A stretch of 64,000 bases of DNA from Halomonas ramblicola (GTDB lineage Bacteria; Pseudomonadota; Gammaproteobacteria; Pseudomonadales; Halomonadaceae): assembly GCF_030409215.1 (NCBI RefSeq), contig NZ_JAUFPL010000018.1:277760-341759 (forward strand), read 5' to 3'. Positions 1 through 9,089 of this stretch are shown piece after piece. Each line of letters starts with the position of its first letter. The stretch's first letter is position 1. The notes beneath the pieces are model-generated. The model was not told the origin of the DNA. It did no database searches and saw only the letters and a program-made list of their open reading frames with translations. Position numbers and translations under genes: made by a program.

Positions 1-2
1 TG

Positions 3-602
3 GACCGGCTGTCCGCCGAGCTCAGAGACAAGGCCAAGGCCGAGGGCATCCGCCTCGCCGAGGGCGAGCGCGAGATCGACGACGTCCTGACCTATGCGCT
101 CTTCCCGCAGATCGGCCTGAAGTTCCTCAAGCATCGCGACGATCCCGCGGCCTTCGAGCCGGCGCCCCAGGCCCCGGAGAACGGCAATGACCGGGCCAAC
201 CTCCCGGCGCAGGCCGCGACCCAGGCGCCCGCCGCCCAGGGCACGGCCCCGGCCGGCCCCGAGACCTACACCGTCACCGTCAACGGCAAGGCCTATGTGG
301 TGGAGGTCGCCGAGGGCGGCGAGATCGGTGACGTCAAGGCGCAGGAGGGCGCCGCCCAGCCGGCGGCCGCCGAAGCGGCGCCGGCCGCCAGCGGCGAGGC
401 GATCAGCGCCCCGCTGGCCGGCAACATCTTCAAGGTCAACGTCCGCGAGGGGGACAGCGTCGCCGCGGGCGACGTGGTGATCATCCTCGAGGCGATGAAG
501 ATGGAGACCGAGGTGCGCGCCACCGGCGCCGGCACCGTTTCCGCCATCAAGGTCGGCGAGGGCGACAGCGTCGCCGTCGGCGACGTCCTGGTCGAGCTCT
601 AA
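3..602 (+). CDS. oadA: Oxaloacetate decarboxylase alpha subunit, C-terminal part (5' end outside window)
   Basis: This is the last 199 codons of the carboxyltransferase/biotin carrier subunit of the Na+-pumping oxaloacetate decarboxylase. The visible part begins in the carboxyltransferase C-terminal helices. An Ala/Pro/Gln-rich linker follows, then a biotinyl domain with the lysine motif EAMKMET at about nt 490-510. The biotin on that lysine carries CO2 from oxaloacetate to the membrane beta subunit. The stop codon lies 10 nt before oadB, so the two genes are one operon; the small gamma subunit gene is presumably upstream and out of view. A methylmalonyl-CoA decarboxylase carrier could look similar, but the fused carboxyltransferase plus OadB fits oxaloacetate decarboxylase. 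Confidence 0.93.
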   Translation, partial: DRLSAELRDKAKAEGIRLAEGEREIDDVLTYALFPQIGLKFLKHRDDPAAFEPAPQAPENGNDRANLPAQAATQAPAAQGTAPAGPETYTVTVNGKAYVVEVAEGGEIGDVKAQEGAAQPAAAEAAPAASGEAISAPLAGNIFKVNVREGDSVAAGDVVIILEAMKMETEVRATGAGTVSAIKVGEGDSVAVGDVLVEL

Positions 603-612
603 GGGCCCCCTC

Positions 613-1935
613 ATGGAGAAGCTACTGACACTCTGGTACGGCTCGGGGCTCTACAACCTGGGCCTCGGTCAGGCGGTGATGGTGCTGGTCGGGCTGGGCC
701 TGCTCTACCTGGCCATCGCCAAGAAGTTCGAACCGCTGCTGCTGGTGCCCATCGGCTTCGGCGGCATCCTGGCCAACATCCCCGAGGCGGGCCTGGCGCT
801 GTCGGCGGCCGAGCAGGCCGCCCACCTGGCGCGGCCCGAGGTGCTCGAGCGGATGGCCGCGGCGCTGCAGCTGGGCCTCGACCCGGCGGCCGGCGCCGAG
901 GCCTGGCGCCACGCCCTGGAAACGACGCTGCACGGCGACACCTCGCCGGAGCTGGTGCGCGCCGCCAACGACGCGGCCATGGACGCCGGCTACGCCCACG
1001 GCATGCTCTACCAGTTCTACAGCGTGGCCATCGCCTCGGGCATCGCCCCGCTGGTGATCTTCATGGGCGTCGGCGCGATGACCGACTTCGGCCCGCTGCT
1101 GGCCAACCCGCGGACCCTGTTCCTGGGCGCCGCGGCGCAGTTCGGCATCTTCGCCACGCTGTTCGGGGCGGTGGGCCTGTCGGCGCTGGGCTGGCTGGAC
1201 TTCTCGCTCAACCAGGCCGCCGCCATCGGCATCATCGGCGGCGCCGACGGCCCCACCTCGATCTACGTGGCGAGCATCCTGGCGCCGGAGCTGCTGGGCG
1301 CCATCGCCGTGGCCTCCTACTCCTACATGGCCCTGGTGCCGCTGATCCAGCCGCCGATCATGAAGGCGCTGACCTCGAGGCGCGAGCGCGAGATCGCCAT
1401 GACCCAGCTGCGCCCGGTGTCGAAGCTGGAGAAGATCGTCTTCCCGGTGAGCCTGCTGGTCCTGGTGGTGCTGTTCCTGCCCGACGCCGCGCCGCTGCTG
1501 GGGATGTTCTGCTTCGGCAACCTGCTGCGCGAGTGCGGGGTGGTGGAACGCCTCTCCGATACCGCCCAGAATGCGCTGATCAACATCGTGACCATCTTCC
1601 TGGGCCTGTCGGTGGGGTCCAAGCTGATGGCCGACCGCTTCCTGGCCGTGGAGACCCTGGGGATCCTGGCGCTGGGCATGGTGGCCTTCGCCATCGGCAC
1701 CGCCTGCGGCATCCTGATGGCCAAGCTGATGAACGCGGTGAGTCGCATGCCGATCAACCCGCTGATCGGCTCGGCGGGGGTCTCGGCGGTGCCCATGGCG
1801 GCGCGGGTCTCCAACAAGGTGGGGCTGGAGTCCAACCCGCACAACTTCCTGCTGATGCACGCCATGGGCCCCAACGTGGCCGGGGTGATCGGCTCGGCGG
1901 TGGCCGCCGGGGTGATGATCAAGTATCTGGGATGA
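613..1935 (+). CDS. oadB: Oxaloacetate decarboxylase beta subunit, Na+ pump
   Basis: The 440-residue integral membrane protein decarboxylates carboxybiotin and couples this to Na+ export. It has many hydrophobic helices and the family signature GGADGPTS at residues 209-216, whose Asp212 matches the Asp shown to be essential in Klebsiella OadB. A 90-residue hydrophilic segment after the first helices (about 60-130) is longer than in the enteric protein. Its start lies 10 nt after oadA. Its last 17 nt overlap the convergent yigZ gene on the other strand, so the two transcripts share complementary 3' ends. An Na+ export pump suits a halophile. Confidence 0.95.
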   Translation: MEKLLTLWYGSGLYNLGLGQAVMVLVGLGLLYLAIAKKFEPLLLVPIGFGGILANIPEAGLALSAAEQAAHLARPEVLERMAAALQLGLDPAAGAEAWRHALETTLHGDTSPELVRAANDAAMDAGYAHGMLYQFYSVAIASGIAPLVIFMGVGAMTDFGPLLANPRTLFLGAAAQFGIFATLFGAVGLSALGWLDFSLNQAAAIGIIGGADGPTSIYVASILAPELLGAIAVASYSYMALVPLIQPPIMKALTSRREREIAMTQLRPVSKLEKIVFPVSLLVLVVLFLPDAAPLLGMFCFGNLLRECGVVERLSDTAQNALINIVTIFLGLSVGSKLMADRFLAVETLGILALGMVAFAIGTACGILMAKLMNAVSRMPINPLIGSAGVSAVPMAARVSNKVGLESNPHNFLLMHAMGPNVAGVIGSAVAAGVMIKYLG

Positions 1936-2539
1936 GGGTGAGCTGGCCGCGCAGCCGGGAGCTGAGCGGTGCCAGGTCCACCTCCGCGTCGCGCGGCCAG
2001 CCGACGGTGAGCACCACGCCGTCGGCGCCGTAGTCGGCGTCCGTCACCGGGATGTCGTGGCCCGCCAGCCAGGCGCGGGCCTCGGCCTCGCCGGCGAAGT
2101 CGACGCCCAGCCGCAGCGGCGTGCGCTCCACCACCTCGCGGCGCGGCAGGGCCTCCAGCGCCCGGGCGACGGCCTGGGCGTAGGCGCGGGCCAGGCCGCC
2201 GGTACCCAGCTTGGTGCCGCCGAAGTAGCGGGTCACCACGCAGCCGACCTCGCCGAGCCCGGCGCCCTCCAGCACCTGATACATGGGGCGTCCGGCGGTG
2301 CCGCCGGGCTCGCCGTCGTCGGAGAAGCCGATGGCGGTCTGCTCGCCGGGCGGGCCGGCGATGAAGGCGCTGCAGTGGTGGCTGGCGCTCGGGTGCCGCT
2401 CGCGGGCGGCGGCCAGCAGGGCCTCGAAGGCGGCGGTGTCGGGGGCATGGCAGACCCAGGCGATAAAGCGGCTCTTCTCCACCTCCAGTTCGCTCTCGGC
2501 CCACTCGCCGGCCGGCAGGTCGGGGACCGGGTAGCGCAT
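1919..2539 (-). CDS. yigZ: YigZ/IMPACT family protein (UPF0029)
   Basis: A 206-residue member of the YigZ/IMPACT family. The N-terminal half carries the hallmark segments SASHHCSAF and [13 protein letters not shown] followed by [15 protein letters not shown], typical of the UPF0029 domain; a C-terminal ferredoxin-like subdomain follows. The biochemical role of bacterial YigZ is not settled; eukaryotic IMPACT modulates GCN2. The chosen ATG overlaps the stop of the upstream LexA-like gene as TGATG, so translation is probably coupled and the pair is expressed from one promoter carrying an SOS box. The 3' end overlaps oadB by 17 nt in convergent orientation. Confidence 0.88.
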   Translation of the reverse strand: MRYPVPDLPAGEWAESELEVEKSRFIAWVCHAPDTAAFEALLAAARERHPSASHHCSAFIAGPPGEQTAIGFSDDGEPGGTAGRPMYQVLEGAGLGEVGCVVTRYFGGTKLGTGGLARAYAQAVARALEALPRREVVERTPLRLGVDFAGEAEARAWLAGHDIPVTDADYGADGVVLTVGWPRDAEVDLAPLSSRLRGQLTLIPDT

Positions 2540-3024
2540 CAGGCGGCCAGCTCGCCCTGGCGCACCACGCCCATCACCAGGCCCAGCACCTGGATGTCGC
2601 TGTTCTTCAGGAAGATGGGGGGCATGGTCTCGTTGGCGGGCTGCAGGCGCACGCCGGACTTCTCTATATAGAGCTTCTTCAGGGTGACCTCCTGGTCGTT
2701 GATCATCACCACGGCCGTCTCGCCGTTCTCGGCGCTCTCCTGACGCTCGATGATGATCACATCCCCGTCGAAGATGTTGCAATCGATCATCGAGTCGCCG
2801 CGCACCTTCAGCGCGTAGGTGTTGCGGCGTACCATGCGGCTCGGCACGCGGATGCTGGCGTCGTCGAGGCAGGCCTCGATGGGCAGACCGGCGGAGACGC
2901 GGCCCAGCAGCGGGATCTCGACCCGGGCCTCCTCGGCCAGGTCGTTCGCCTCCAGGGGCGACCAGGCCTCGGCCAGCGGCAGGTTGGGACGGCGAAGCAG
3001 GAACTGCGATGCGACCTCAGGCAT
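2539..3024 (-). CDS. LexA/UmuD-like S24 autopeptidase without a DNA-binding domain
   Basis: A 161-residue protein made almost entirely of the LexA/UmuD C-terminal peptidase fold. The self-cleavage site reads GRVSAGLP (Ala45-Gly46), the nucleophile is Ser78 in VRGDSMI, and the general base is Lys116 in EVTLKKLY. The 35-40 residues before the cleavage site do not look like the winged helix that starts true LexA, so it should not act as a classical repressor. Its length resembles UmuD (139 residues), but no umuC follows; yigZ does. The ATG at 3024 is preceded by GGAG, whereas an in-frame extension upstream would run through the promoter. It may be a UmuD-like protein or a truncated second LexA. 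The family call is firm; the role is inferred. Confidence 0.85.
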   Translation of the reverse strand: MPEVASQFLLRRPNLPLAEAWSPLEANDLAEEARVEIPLLGRVSAGLPIEACLDDASIRVPSRMVRRNTYALKVRGDSMIDCNIFDGDVIIIERQESAENGETAVVMINDQEVTLKKLYIEKSGVRLQPANETMPPIFLKNSDIQVLGLVMGVVRQGELAA

Positions 3025-3061
3025 GTGCGAATCTCCTCTACGGCGGCCGTTCGGCAAAACC

Positions 3062-3114
3062 CTGTTGAAACGTACAGTAATGAGGAAGCATAGCAGGAGG
3101 CGCCGATCTGGCAA
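3062..3114 (-). promoter_or_regulatory. Sigma-70 promoter with SOS (LexA) box
   Basis: Reading the minus strand, a -35 TTGCCA (3114-3109) and a -10 TATGCT (3092-3087) are 16 nt apart. Immediately downstream, at 3079-3062, is TACTGTACGTTTCAACAG, which matches the gammaproteobacterial LexA-box core CTGT-N8-ACAG exactly and extends with TA on one side. The box covers the expected transcription start, the usual position for repression. It lies 38 nt upstream of the LexA-like gene's ATG and should place that gene and yigZ under SOS control. Confidence 0.82.
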
Positions 3115-3224
3115 GGGAGCCGAGCGTCGAATGCCATGCTGCGGGGCGGGCGCGACCGGCTGACGCAGCCCGGGCATCTGGCAGGCGCGGGCCTTTCCGT
3201 GTACAGTCTCGGGCCAAATCGTCC

Positions 3225-3875
3225 ATGCCGGAGTGTGTCTTGACCCTGCGTCTGCAAGCCAGAGGCCTGGCCTGTGAACGGGATGATCGGTGGCTGTTCG
3301 AGGATCTCGACCTGGATATCCGTGCCGGCGAGATCGTGCGTGTCGAAGGCCCCAATGGCAGCGGCAAGACCACCCTGCTGAAGATCCTGTCCGGACAGCT
3401 GGCCGACTACCAGGGCGAGCTGTTCTGGAACGACCGGCCCATGCGCCGGGTGCGCCAGGCCTTCCTCGAGAGCCTGCTGTACCTGGGCCATGCCCCGGGG
3501 GTCAAGGCGGCGCTCACGCCCCTGGAGAACCTGGCCTGGTACCAGGCCCTGGCCGGCCGGCGCGGCAGCGAGGACGCGCGACTGGCGGCCCTGGAGGCGG
3601 TGGGCCTGGCGGGCTTCGAGGACGTGCCGGCTGCCCAGCTTTCGGCCGGCCAGCAGCGCCGCGTGGCGCTGGCCCGACTGGAACTGACGCCGCGCCCACT
3701 GTGGGTGCTCGACGAGCCCTTCACCGCCATCGACCGCGACGGCGTGGCGGCCCTGGAGGCACGGCTGGTCGCCCACGCCCGGGCCGGCGGCTGCGTGCTG
3801 GTGACCACCCATCACGAGCTCGGCGCGTCGACGCTGCTGCGCCGCATCCGCCTGGGAGGCCGGCATGCCGCATGA
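3225..3875 (+). CDS. ccmA: Cytochrome c maturation ABC transporter ATPase CcmA
   Basis: ATP-binding subunit of the CcmABCD complex that releases holo-CcmE for cytochrome c assembly. It has Walker A GPNGSGKTT at residues 42-50, signature LSAGQ at 139-143, Walker B LWVLDEP at 159-165 and a His switch in TTHHE near 195, within 216 residues, the usual CcmA size. The ATG at 3225 has no clear ribosome site; an in-frame TTG at 3240 has GGAG seven bases upstream and may be the true start. First gene of a nine-gene operon; its end overlaps ccmB by 11 nt. Confidence 0.95.
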   Translation: MPECVLTLRLQARGLACERDDRWLFEDLDLDIRAGEIVRVEGPNGSGKTTLLKILSGQLADYQGELFWNDRPMRRVRQAFLESLLYLGHAPGVKAALTPLENLAWYQALAGRRGSEDARLAALEAVGLAGFEDVPAAQLSAGQQRRVALARLELTPRPLWVLDEPFTAIDRDGVAALEARLVAHARAGGCVLVTTHHELGASTLLRRIRLGGRHAA

Positions 3876-4605
3876 GGCCAGGGGGCTCCAGGCTCGGCAG
3901 GACGCGAGCCGCACCGGGGAACCCGGCGGCGGCCTGGCGGTCGCATTCTGGGCGACCCTGAAGCGCGACCTGGTACTGCTGCTGCGCCGGCGCAGCGAGG
4001 TGCTCAACCCGCTGGTGTTCTTCGCCCTGGTGATCACCCTGTTCCCGATCGGCATCTCGCCCGATCCGGAGTTGCTGGCCACCATCGCCCCGGGGCTGTT
4101 GTGGGTGGCGGCGCTGCTGGCGGCGCTGCTTTCTCTGGACAGCCTGTTTCGCGGCGACTACGACGATGGCTCCCTGGAGCAGCTGCTGCTCACGCCGCAG
4201 CCGCTGCCCCTGCTGGTCCTGGCCAAGGTGGCGGTGCACTGGCTGCTCACCGGCCTGCCGCTGGCGCTGATGGCGCCGGTACTGGGCATCCTGCTGTCGC
4301 TGCCCGTCGGCAGCTACGGGGTACTGGCGTTGTCGCTGGCGCTGGGCTCCGCCAGCCTGAGCCTGGTCGGGGCGATCGGCGCCGCCCTGACCGTGGGGCT
4401 GTCCCGCGGCGGGGTACTGCTCTCGCTGCTGGTGCTGCCGCTCTACATCCCGGTGCTGATCTTCGGCGCCGGCGCGGTGCAGGCGGCGATCCTGGGTGAC
4501 GGGGCTTCGGCCCACCTGGCCATCCTGGGGGCCCTGCTGGCCCTGGCGCTGATGCTGGCGCCCTGGGCCATCGCCGCCGCGCTACGCATCAGCATCAACG
4601 GTTGA
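3865..4605 (+). CDS. ccmB: Heme exporter subunit CcmB
   Basis: Membrane subunit of the CcmAB transporter-like complex, 246 residues with about six hydrophobic helices. The N-terminal 30 residues are polar and likely cytoplasmic; a later in-frame start is possible, because CcmB proteins usually begin close to the segment FWATLKRDL. The segment [15 protein letters not shown] matches the conserved coupling region of the family. It overlaps ccmA upstream and is followed after 29 nt by ccmC, so expression is operonic. Confidence 0.92.
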   Translation: MPHEARGLQARQDASRTGEPGGGLAVAFWATLKRDLVLLLRRRSEVLNPLVFFALVITLFPIGISPDPELLATIAPGLLWVAALLAALLSLDSLFRGDYDDGSLEQLLLTPQPLPLLVLAKVAVHWLLTGLPLALMAPVLGILLSLPVGSYGVLALSLALGSASLSLVGAIGAALTVGLSRGGVLLSLLVLPLYIPVLIFGAGAVQAAILGDGASAHLAILGALLALALMLAPWAIAAALRISING

Positions 4606-4634
4606 CGGTAGATTCGAGAGGTATTGCGGACGAC

Positions 4635-5375
4635 ATGTGGTCCTTCATTCACAAGCTGGGCTCGCCCAGGTGGTTCTACGCCATCAGCGCACGGCTGATG
4701 CCGTGGTTCTGGGTGGCCGCCGCGCTGCTCATCGCGGTGGGCAGCGTCTGGGGGCTGGCCTTCGCCCCGGCCGACTATCAGCAGGGCAACAGCTTCCGCA
4801 TCATCTATGTGCACGTGCCCGCCGCCTTCCTCGCCCAGTCGGTGTTCGTCGGCATGGCCGTGGCGGGGCTGGTCTTCATGGTCTGGAAGATCAAGGTCGC
4901 CGACATGGCCGCGGCCATGATGGCCCCGCTGGGCGCCGCCATGACCTTCATCGCGCTGTTCTCCGGGGCGGTGTGGGGCGTGCCTACCTGGGGTACCTGG
5001 TGGATGTGGGACGCGCGCCTCACCTCGATGCTGATCCTGCTGTTCCTCTACCTGGGCGTGATCGCCCTGCGTGGCGCCTTCGCCAGCCGCGACAGCGGCT
5101 CCCGGGCCGCCTCGGTGTTGGCCATGGTGGGGGTGATCAACATCCCCATCATCAAGTACTCGGTGGACTGGTGGTACACCCTGCACCAGCCGGCCAGCTT
5201 CAGCGTCACCTCGCGGCCGACCATGCCGCTGGAGATGTGGGCGCCGCTGCTGATCATGGTGCTGGGCTTCTACTGCTTCTTCATTGCCGTGACCCTGATG
5301 CGCACGCGCAGCGAGATCCTGCGTCGCGAATCCAACAAGCGCTGGGTACGCGACCTGGCCGTGGAGGGGCGCTGA
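4635..5375 (+). CDS. ccmC: Heme handling protein CcmC
   Basis: Inner-membrane protein of 246 residues that presents heme to CcmE. It carries the Trp-rich periplasmic motif [12 protein letters not shown] and flanking His residues on six helices, as in E. coli CcmC. The frame is open from a TTG at 4602, but the ATG at 4635 gives the family N-terminus MWSFIHKLG and has a purine-rich AGAGG upstream, so it is preferred. The stop overlaps the ccmD start (TGATG). Confidence 0.94.
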   Translation: MWSFIHKLGSPRWFYAISARLMPWFWVAAALLIAVGSVWGLAFAPADYQQGNSFRIIYVHVPAAFLAQSVFVGMAVAGLVFMVWKIKVADMAAAMMAPLGAAMTFIALFSGAVWGVPTWGTWWMWDARLTSMLILLFLYLGVIALRGAFASRDSGSRAASVLAMVGVINIPIIKYSVDWWYTLHQPASFSVTSRPTMPLEMWAPLLIMVLGFYCFFIAVTLMRTRSEILRRESNKRWVRDLAVEGR

Positions 5376-5605
5376 TGGCCTTCGACTCCTTCCAAGACTT
5401 CCTCGCCATGGGCGGGCATGCCCCCTACGTCTGGGCCGCCTGGGCCGTGACCGCGGGCCTGCTGGGCGGCATCGTGCTGCACGCCCGGGCCGAGCGCCGC
5501 CGCCTGCTGCGCCACCTGCAGCGTCGCGAACGCCGCGAGCGGCGACTCGCCGACCAGCAGACGACGAATTCACATCCGACGGCTGGACATCGCCATGACG
5601 CCTAA
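5375..5605 (+). CDS. ccmD: Small membrane protein CcmD
   Basis: A 76-residue protein with one transmembrane helix preceded by the family segment FLAMGGHAPYVWAAW and followed by an Arg-rich cytoplasmic tail. CcmD helps release holo-CcmE from CcmABC. The start codon shares one base with the ccmC stop, and the end overlaps ccmE by 11 nt. Identification rests on the WxAW-type helix plus position between ccmC and ccmE. Confidence 0.92.
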   Translation: MAFDSFQDFLAMGGHAPYVWAAWAVTAGLLGGIVLHARAERRRLLRHLQRRERRERRLADQQTTNSHPTAGHRHDA

Positions 5606-6101
5606 ACGCAAGCAGAAGCTGTTCGTCATCCTGGGGCTGGTGTCGCTGGCGGCCATCGCCGTGGGCCTGACCCTCTATGCGCTGCGCAGCAACATCAACC
5701 TCTTCTTCAGCCCGGTGCAGATCGCCGCCGGCGAGGCGCCCATCGAGCGCCAGATCCGCGCCGGGGGCATGGTCAAGGAGGGCACGGTGGCCCGCGACCC
5801 CGACAGCCTGGACGTGGCCTTCACCGTCACCGACTATGTCGACGACCTGGAGGTGCGCTACAGCGGCATCCTGCCCGACCTGTTCCGCGAGGGGCAGGGC
5901 GTGGTGGTGGTCGGCCAACTGCAGCCCGACGGCTGGCTGAAGGCCGACCAGGTGCTGGCCCGCCACGACGAGAACTACATGCCGCCGGAGGTGGCCCAGG
6001 CCCTCGAGGAGGCCGGCTACTCGCCCGCCGACTACCAGGCCAAGGCCGCCGAGGTGGGCGAGCGTCTGGGCGCCGAGGCCGTCGGCGAGTCCGGCAACTG
6101 A
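5595..6101 (+). CDS. ccmE: Periplasmic heme chaperone CcmE
   Basis: A 168-residue protein with one N-terminal anchor helix (about 10-30) and a beta-barrel OB-fold domain. The covalent heme-binding His is in the conserved motif LARHDENYMPPEV, where the Tyr also ligates heme. CcmE receives heme from CcmC and hands it to CcmF. Its length is usual for the family, with a short Ala/Gly-rich C-terminal tail. Confidence 0.95.
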   Translation: MTPKRKQKLFVILGLVSLAAIAVGLTLYALRSNINLFFSPVQIAAGEAPIERQIRAGGMVKEGTVARDPDSLDVAFTVTDYVDDLEVRYSGILPDLFREGQGVVVVGQLQPDGWLKADQVLARHDENYMPPEVAQALEEAGYSPADYQAKAAEVGERLGAEAVGESGN

Positions 6102-6112
6102 GTGGAGTCGCC

Positions 6113-8110
6113 ATGCTGACCAAGATGATTCCCGAGCTCGGCCACTTCGCCCTGATCATCGCCCTGCTGATGGCGCTGGTGCAGGGCGTGCTGCCGCTGG
6201 CCGGCGCCGCCACCCGGCGGCCGCTGTGGATGGCCTACGCGCGCCCCATGGCCAGCGGCCAGTTCCTCTTCCTGCTCATCGCCTACGCCTGCCTCACCGC
6301 CAGCTACCTGCTCGACGACTTCAGCGTGGCCAACGTGGCCAACAACTCCAACTCGCTGCTGCCCTGGTACTACAAGGCCAGCGCCGTGTGGGGCAACCAC
6401 GAGGGCTCGGTGCTGCTGTGGAGCCTGATCCTGGCGGCCTGGACCTTCGCCGTGGGCTGCTTCTCGCGGGCGCTGCCCCGCGACATGCTGGCCCGGGTGC
6501 TGGGCGTGATGGGCCTGGTCAGCGTCGGCTTCCTGGCCTTCGTGCTGATCACCTCCAACCCCTTCGAACGCCTGCTGCCCAACATTCCCCAGGACGGCGC
6601 CGACCTCAATCCGCTGCTCCAGGACTTCGGCCTGATCGTCCACCCGCCGATGCTCTACATGGGCTACGTGGGCTTCTCGGTGGTCTTTGCCTTCGCCATC
6701 GCCGCCCTGCTGGGCGGGCGCCTCGACGCCGCCTGGACCCGCTGGGCGCGCCCCTGGACCAACATCGCCTGGGCCTTCCTCACCGTGGGCATCGCCCTGG
6801 GCAGCTGGTGGGCCTACTACGAGCTGGGCTGGGGCGGCTGGTGGTTCTGGGACCCGGTGGAGAACGCCTCCCTGCTGCCCTGGCTGGCCGGCACCGCGCT
6901 GATCCATTCCCTGGCGGTGACCGAGAAGCGCGGCGCCTTCAAGAGCTGGACGGTGCTGCTGGCCATTACCACCTTCTCGCTGTCGCTGCTGGGCACCTTC
7001 CTGGTGCGTTCCGGGGTGCTCACCTCGGTGCACGCCTTCGCCAACGACCCCTCCCGCGGGCTCTTCATCCTGATGCTGCTGGGCATCACCGTGGGGCTGT
7101 CGCTGCTGATCTTCGCCCTGCGCGCCCCGCGGGTCGGCCACCAGGTGGGCTTCGGCTGGCTGTCGCGCGACGCCCTGCTGCTGGTCAACAACATCGTGCT
7201 GGTGATCATGACCGTCACCGTGCTGCTGGGTACCGTCTATCCGCTGCTGCTCGACGCCATGGACCTGGGCAAGATCAGCGTCGGCCCGCCCTACTTCAAT
7301 GCGCTGTTCGTGCCGCTCACCGTGCTGCTCTGCCTGTTCATGGGGCTCGGCCCCCTGGCGCGCTGGAAGCAGAGCGGGGGCCGCGAGCTGCTGCGCCGCT
7401 GCTGGGTCGCCGGCCTGGCGGCCCTGGTCATCGGCGCCGCCGCCCCGCTGCTCTACCGCGGCGAATGGAACCTCAGGGTCAGCCTGGGCCTGGTGGTGGC
7501 GCTGTGGATCGTGCTGCCCATGGCGCGCGACCTCTGGGACAAGTCCCGCGGGCGCCTGGACGGGCTGAAGAAGCGTTCGCTGGCCTACTGGGGGATGACC
7601 CTCGGTCACCTGGGGATGGCGGTGACCATCGTCGGCGTCACCGTGGTCTCCAACTATGCGGTGGAGCGCAACGTGCGCATGGGGGTGGGCGACAGTGCCG
7701 AGGTGGCCGGCTACACCTTCACCATGACCGAGCTGACCAGCCGCCGCGGCCCCAACTACCTGGCCGACGGCGCCGTGGTGGAGGTGCGTCGCGGTGACAG
7801 CCGGCGCAGCTTCGCCATGCAGCCCGAGAAACGCGTTTACATCGCCCGCGGCATGCCCATGACCCAGGTCGCCCTGCGCCCGGGCCTGTTCCGCGACCTC
7901 TATGTGGCCATGGGCGAGGAGCTCGACGGCGGCGCCAGCTGGGCCATGCGCATCCAGTACAAGCCCTTCGTGCGCTGGCTGTGGCTGGGCGCCCTGTTGA
8001 TGGCGGCCGGCGGCGTGCTGGCGGTGGTCGACCGCCGTTACCGGCGCACCGTCACCGCCCGCGATCCGGAGCGGGTGGCCAGCGCCGTGCCCCGGGAGGC
8101 CTCCGCATGA
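6113..8110 (+). CDS. ccmF: Cytochrome c heme lyase subunit CcmF
   Basis: A 665-residue polytopic protein that with CcmH ligates heme to apocytochrome c. It contains the WWD-domain signature GGWWFWDPVENASLLPWL and the segment WGNHEGSVLLW, plus a large periplasmic region near residues 510-610 before the last helix. Size and motifs match E. coli CcmF. The start is 11 nt after ccmE; the stop overlaps the ccmG start as ATGA. Confidence 0.96.
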   Translation: MLTKMIPELGHFALIIALLMALVQGVLPLAGAATRRPLWMAYARPMASGQFLFLLIAYACLTASYLLDDFSVANVANNSNSLLPWYYKASAVWGNHEGSVLLWSLILAAWTFAVGCFSRALPRDMLARVLGVMGLVSVGFLAFVLITSNPFERLLPNIPQDGADLNPLLQDFGLIVHPPMLYMGYVGFSVVFAFAIAALLGGRLDAAWTRWARPWTNIAWAFLTVGIALGSWWAYYELGWGGWWFWDPVENASLLPWLAGTALIHSLAVTEKRGAFKSWTVLLAITTFSLSLLGTFLVRSGVLTSVHAFANDPSRGLFILMLLGITVGLSLLIFALRAPRVGHQVGFGWLSRDALLLVNNIVLVIMTVTVLLGTVYPLLLDAMDLGKISVGPPYFNALFVPLTVLLCLFMGLGPLARWKQSGGRELLRRCWVAGLAALVIGAAAPLLYRGEWNLRVSLGLVVALWIVLPMARDLWDKSRGRLDGLKKRSLAYWGMTLGHLGMAVTIVGVTVVSNYAVERNVRMGVGDSAEVAGYTFTMTELTSRRGPNYLADGAVVEVRRGDSRRSFAMQPEKRVYIARGMPMTQVALRPGLFRDLYVAMGEELDGGASWAMRIQYKPFVRWLWLGALLMAAGGVLAVVDRRYRRTVTARDPERVASAVPREASA

Positions 8111-8634
8111 AGCGTCGCCTGCTGCTGCTGCTGCCGCTGGTCGGCTTCCTGACGCTGGGGGGCTTCCTCTACCAGGGGCTCTCCATCAATCCCTTCGAGC
8201 GCGAGTCGGCGCTGATGGCCCGCGACTTCCCGGCCTTCGAGCTGACCACCCTGGAGGATCCCGAGCGGGTGGTGGACGCCTCCCTGCTGGAGGGCGAGGT
8301 CACCCTGGTCAACGTCTGGGGCGAGTGGTGCCCCACCTGCAAGCAGGAGATGCCGCAGCTGCTCGACCTGGCCGAGCGGGGGGTGCGCCTGGTGGGGGTC
8401 GACTACAAGGACACCCGCGAGAAGGGACGCGAGTTCCTCGCGGAGTTCGGCAACCCCTTCGAGGTCAACGTCTTCGACCCCGAGGGCACCCTGGGCTTCG
8501 ACCTGGGCGTCTACGGCGCCCCGGAGACCTTCCTGGTCGACGCCGACGGCATCATCCGCTATCACCATACCGGCTACATCAAGCCGGAGGACGTGCGCGA
8601 CACCATACTGCCGGAGGTGGAGAAATGGCGCTGA
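8107..8634 (+). CDS. ccmG: Thiol:disulfide interchange protein CcmG (DsbE)
   Basis: Membrane-anchored thioredoxin-like reductase of 175 residues that keeps apocytochrome c or CcmH thiols reduced. It has an N-terminal anchor (about 4-24), the active site GEWCPTCKQE with WCPTC, and the conserved cis-Pro segment YGAPETFLVD. Its start overlaps the ccmF stop and its end overlaps ccmH by 10 nt. Confidence 0.95.
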   Translation: MKRRLLLLLPLVGFLTLGGFLYQGLSINPFERESALMARDFPAFELTTLEDPERVVDASLLEGEVTLVNVWGEWCPTCKQEMPQLLDLAERGVRLVGVDYKDTREKGREFLAEFGNPFEVNVFDPEGTLGFDLGVYGAPETFLVDADGIIRYHHTGYIKPEDVRDTILPEVEKWR

Positions 8635-9089
8635 TCCGACTGCTGCTGTGTGCCGTCCTGCTGCTGCCGGCCCTGGCCGGCGCGGCGGGGGAGGTGCGCG
8701 AGTTCGACGACCCGGTGACCGAGCAGCGCTACCGCGACCTCACCGCCACCCTGCGCTGCCCCAAGTGCGAGAACCAGGCCATCGACGACTCCAATTCGCC
8801 GATCGCCGGGGACATGCGCGACCGCGTCTACGCCCAGCTCCAGGACGGCCGCTCCGACAAGGAGATCCTCGACTTCATGGTCGCGCGCTTCGGCGACTAC
8901 GTGCTCTACAACCCGCGCCTGGAGGGGCGCACCCTGCTGCTGTGGGGACTGCCCATCGGCCTGGTGCTGGTGGGCCTGATCGTCGTGGTCGTGCTGGTGC
9001 GCCTGCATCGCCACCGCTCGGCGCGCCGGCTGAGTGACGAGGAGCGGGCCCGCCTGGATGACCTGATCAACCGCGAGAGAACCGAATGA
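8625..9089 (+). CDS. ccmH: Cytochrome c maturation protein CcmH
   Basis: A 154-residue periplasm-facing thioreductase with a cleavable signal (about 1-19), the redox motif LRCPKCEN (Cys-x2-Cys) near residues 41-48 and a C-terminal transmembrane helix near 105-127. It is the short form lacking the TPR domain; that part is encoded separately as the next gene, as in Pseudomonas. The ATG lies inside the end of ccmG. Confidence 0.94.
   Translation: MALIRLLLCAVLLLPALAGAAGEVREFDDPVTEQRYRDLTATLRCPKCENQAIDDSNSPIAGDMRDRVYAQLQDGRSDKEILDFMVARFGDYVLYNPRLEGRTLLLWGLPIGLVLVGLIVVVVLVRLHRHRSARRLSDEERARLDDLINRERTE

Noticed and set aside
622..1860. Long open frame of 412 codons on the minus strand under oadB
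   Set aside because: High-GC shadow of oadB: composition rich in Arg/His/Gln, no domain pattern, no ribosome site.
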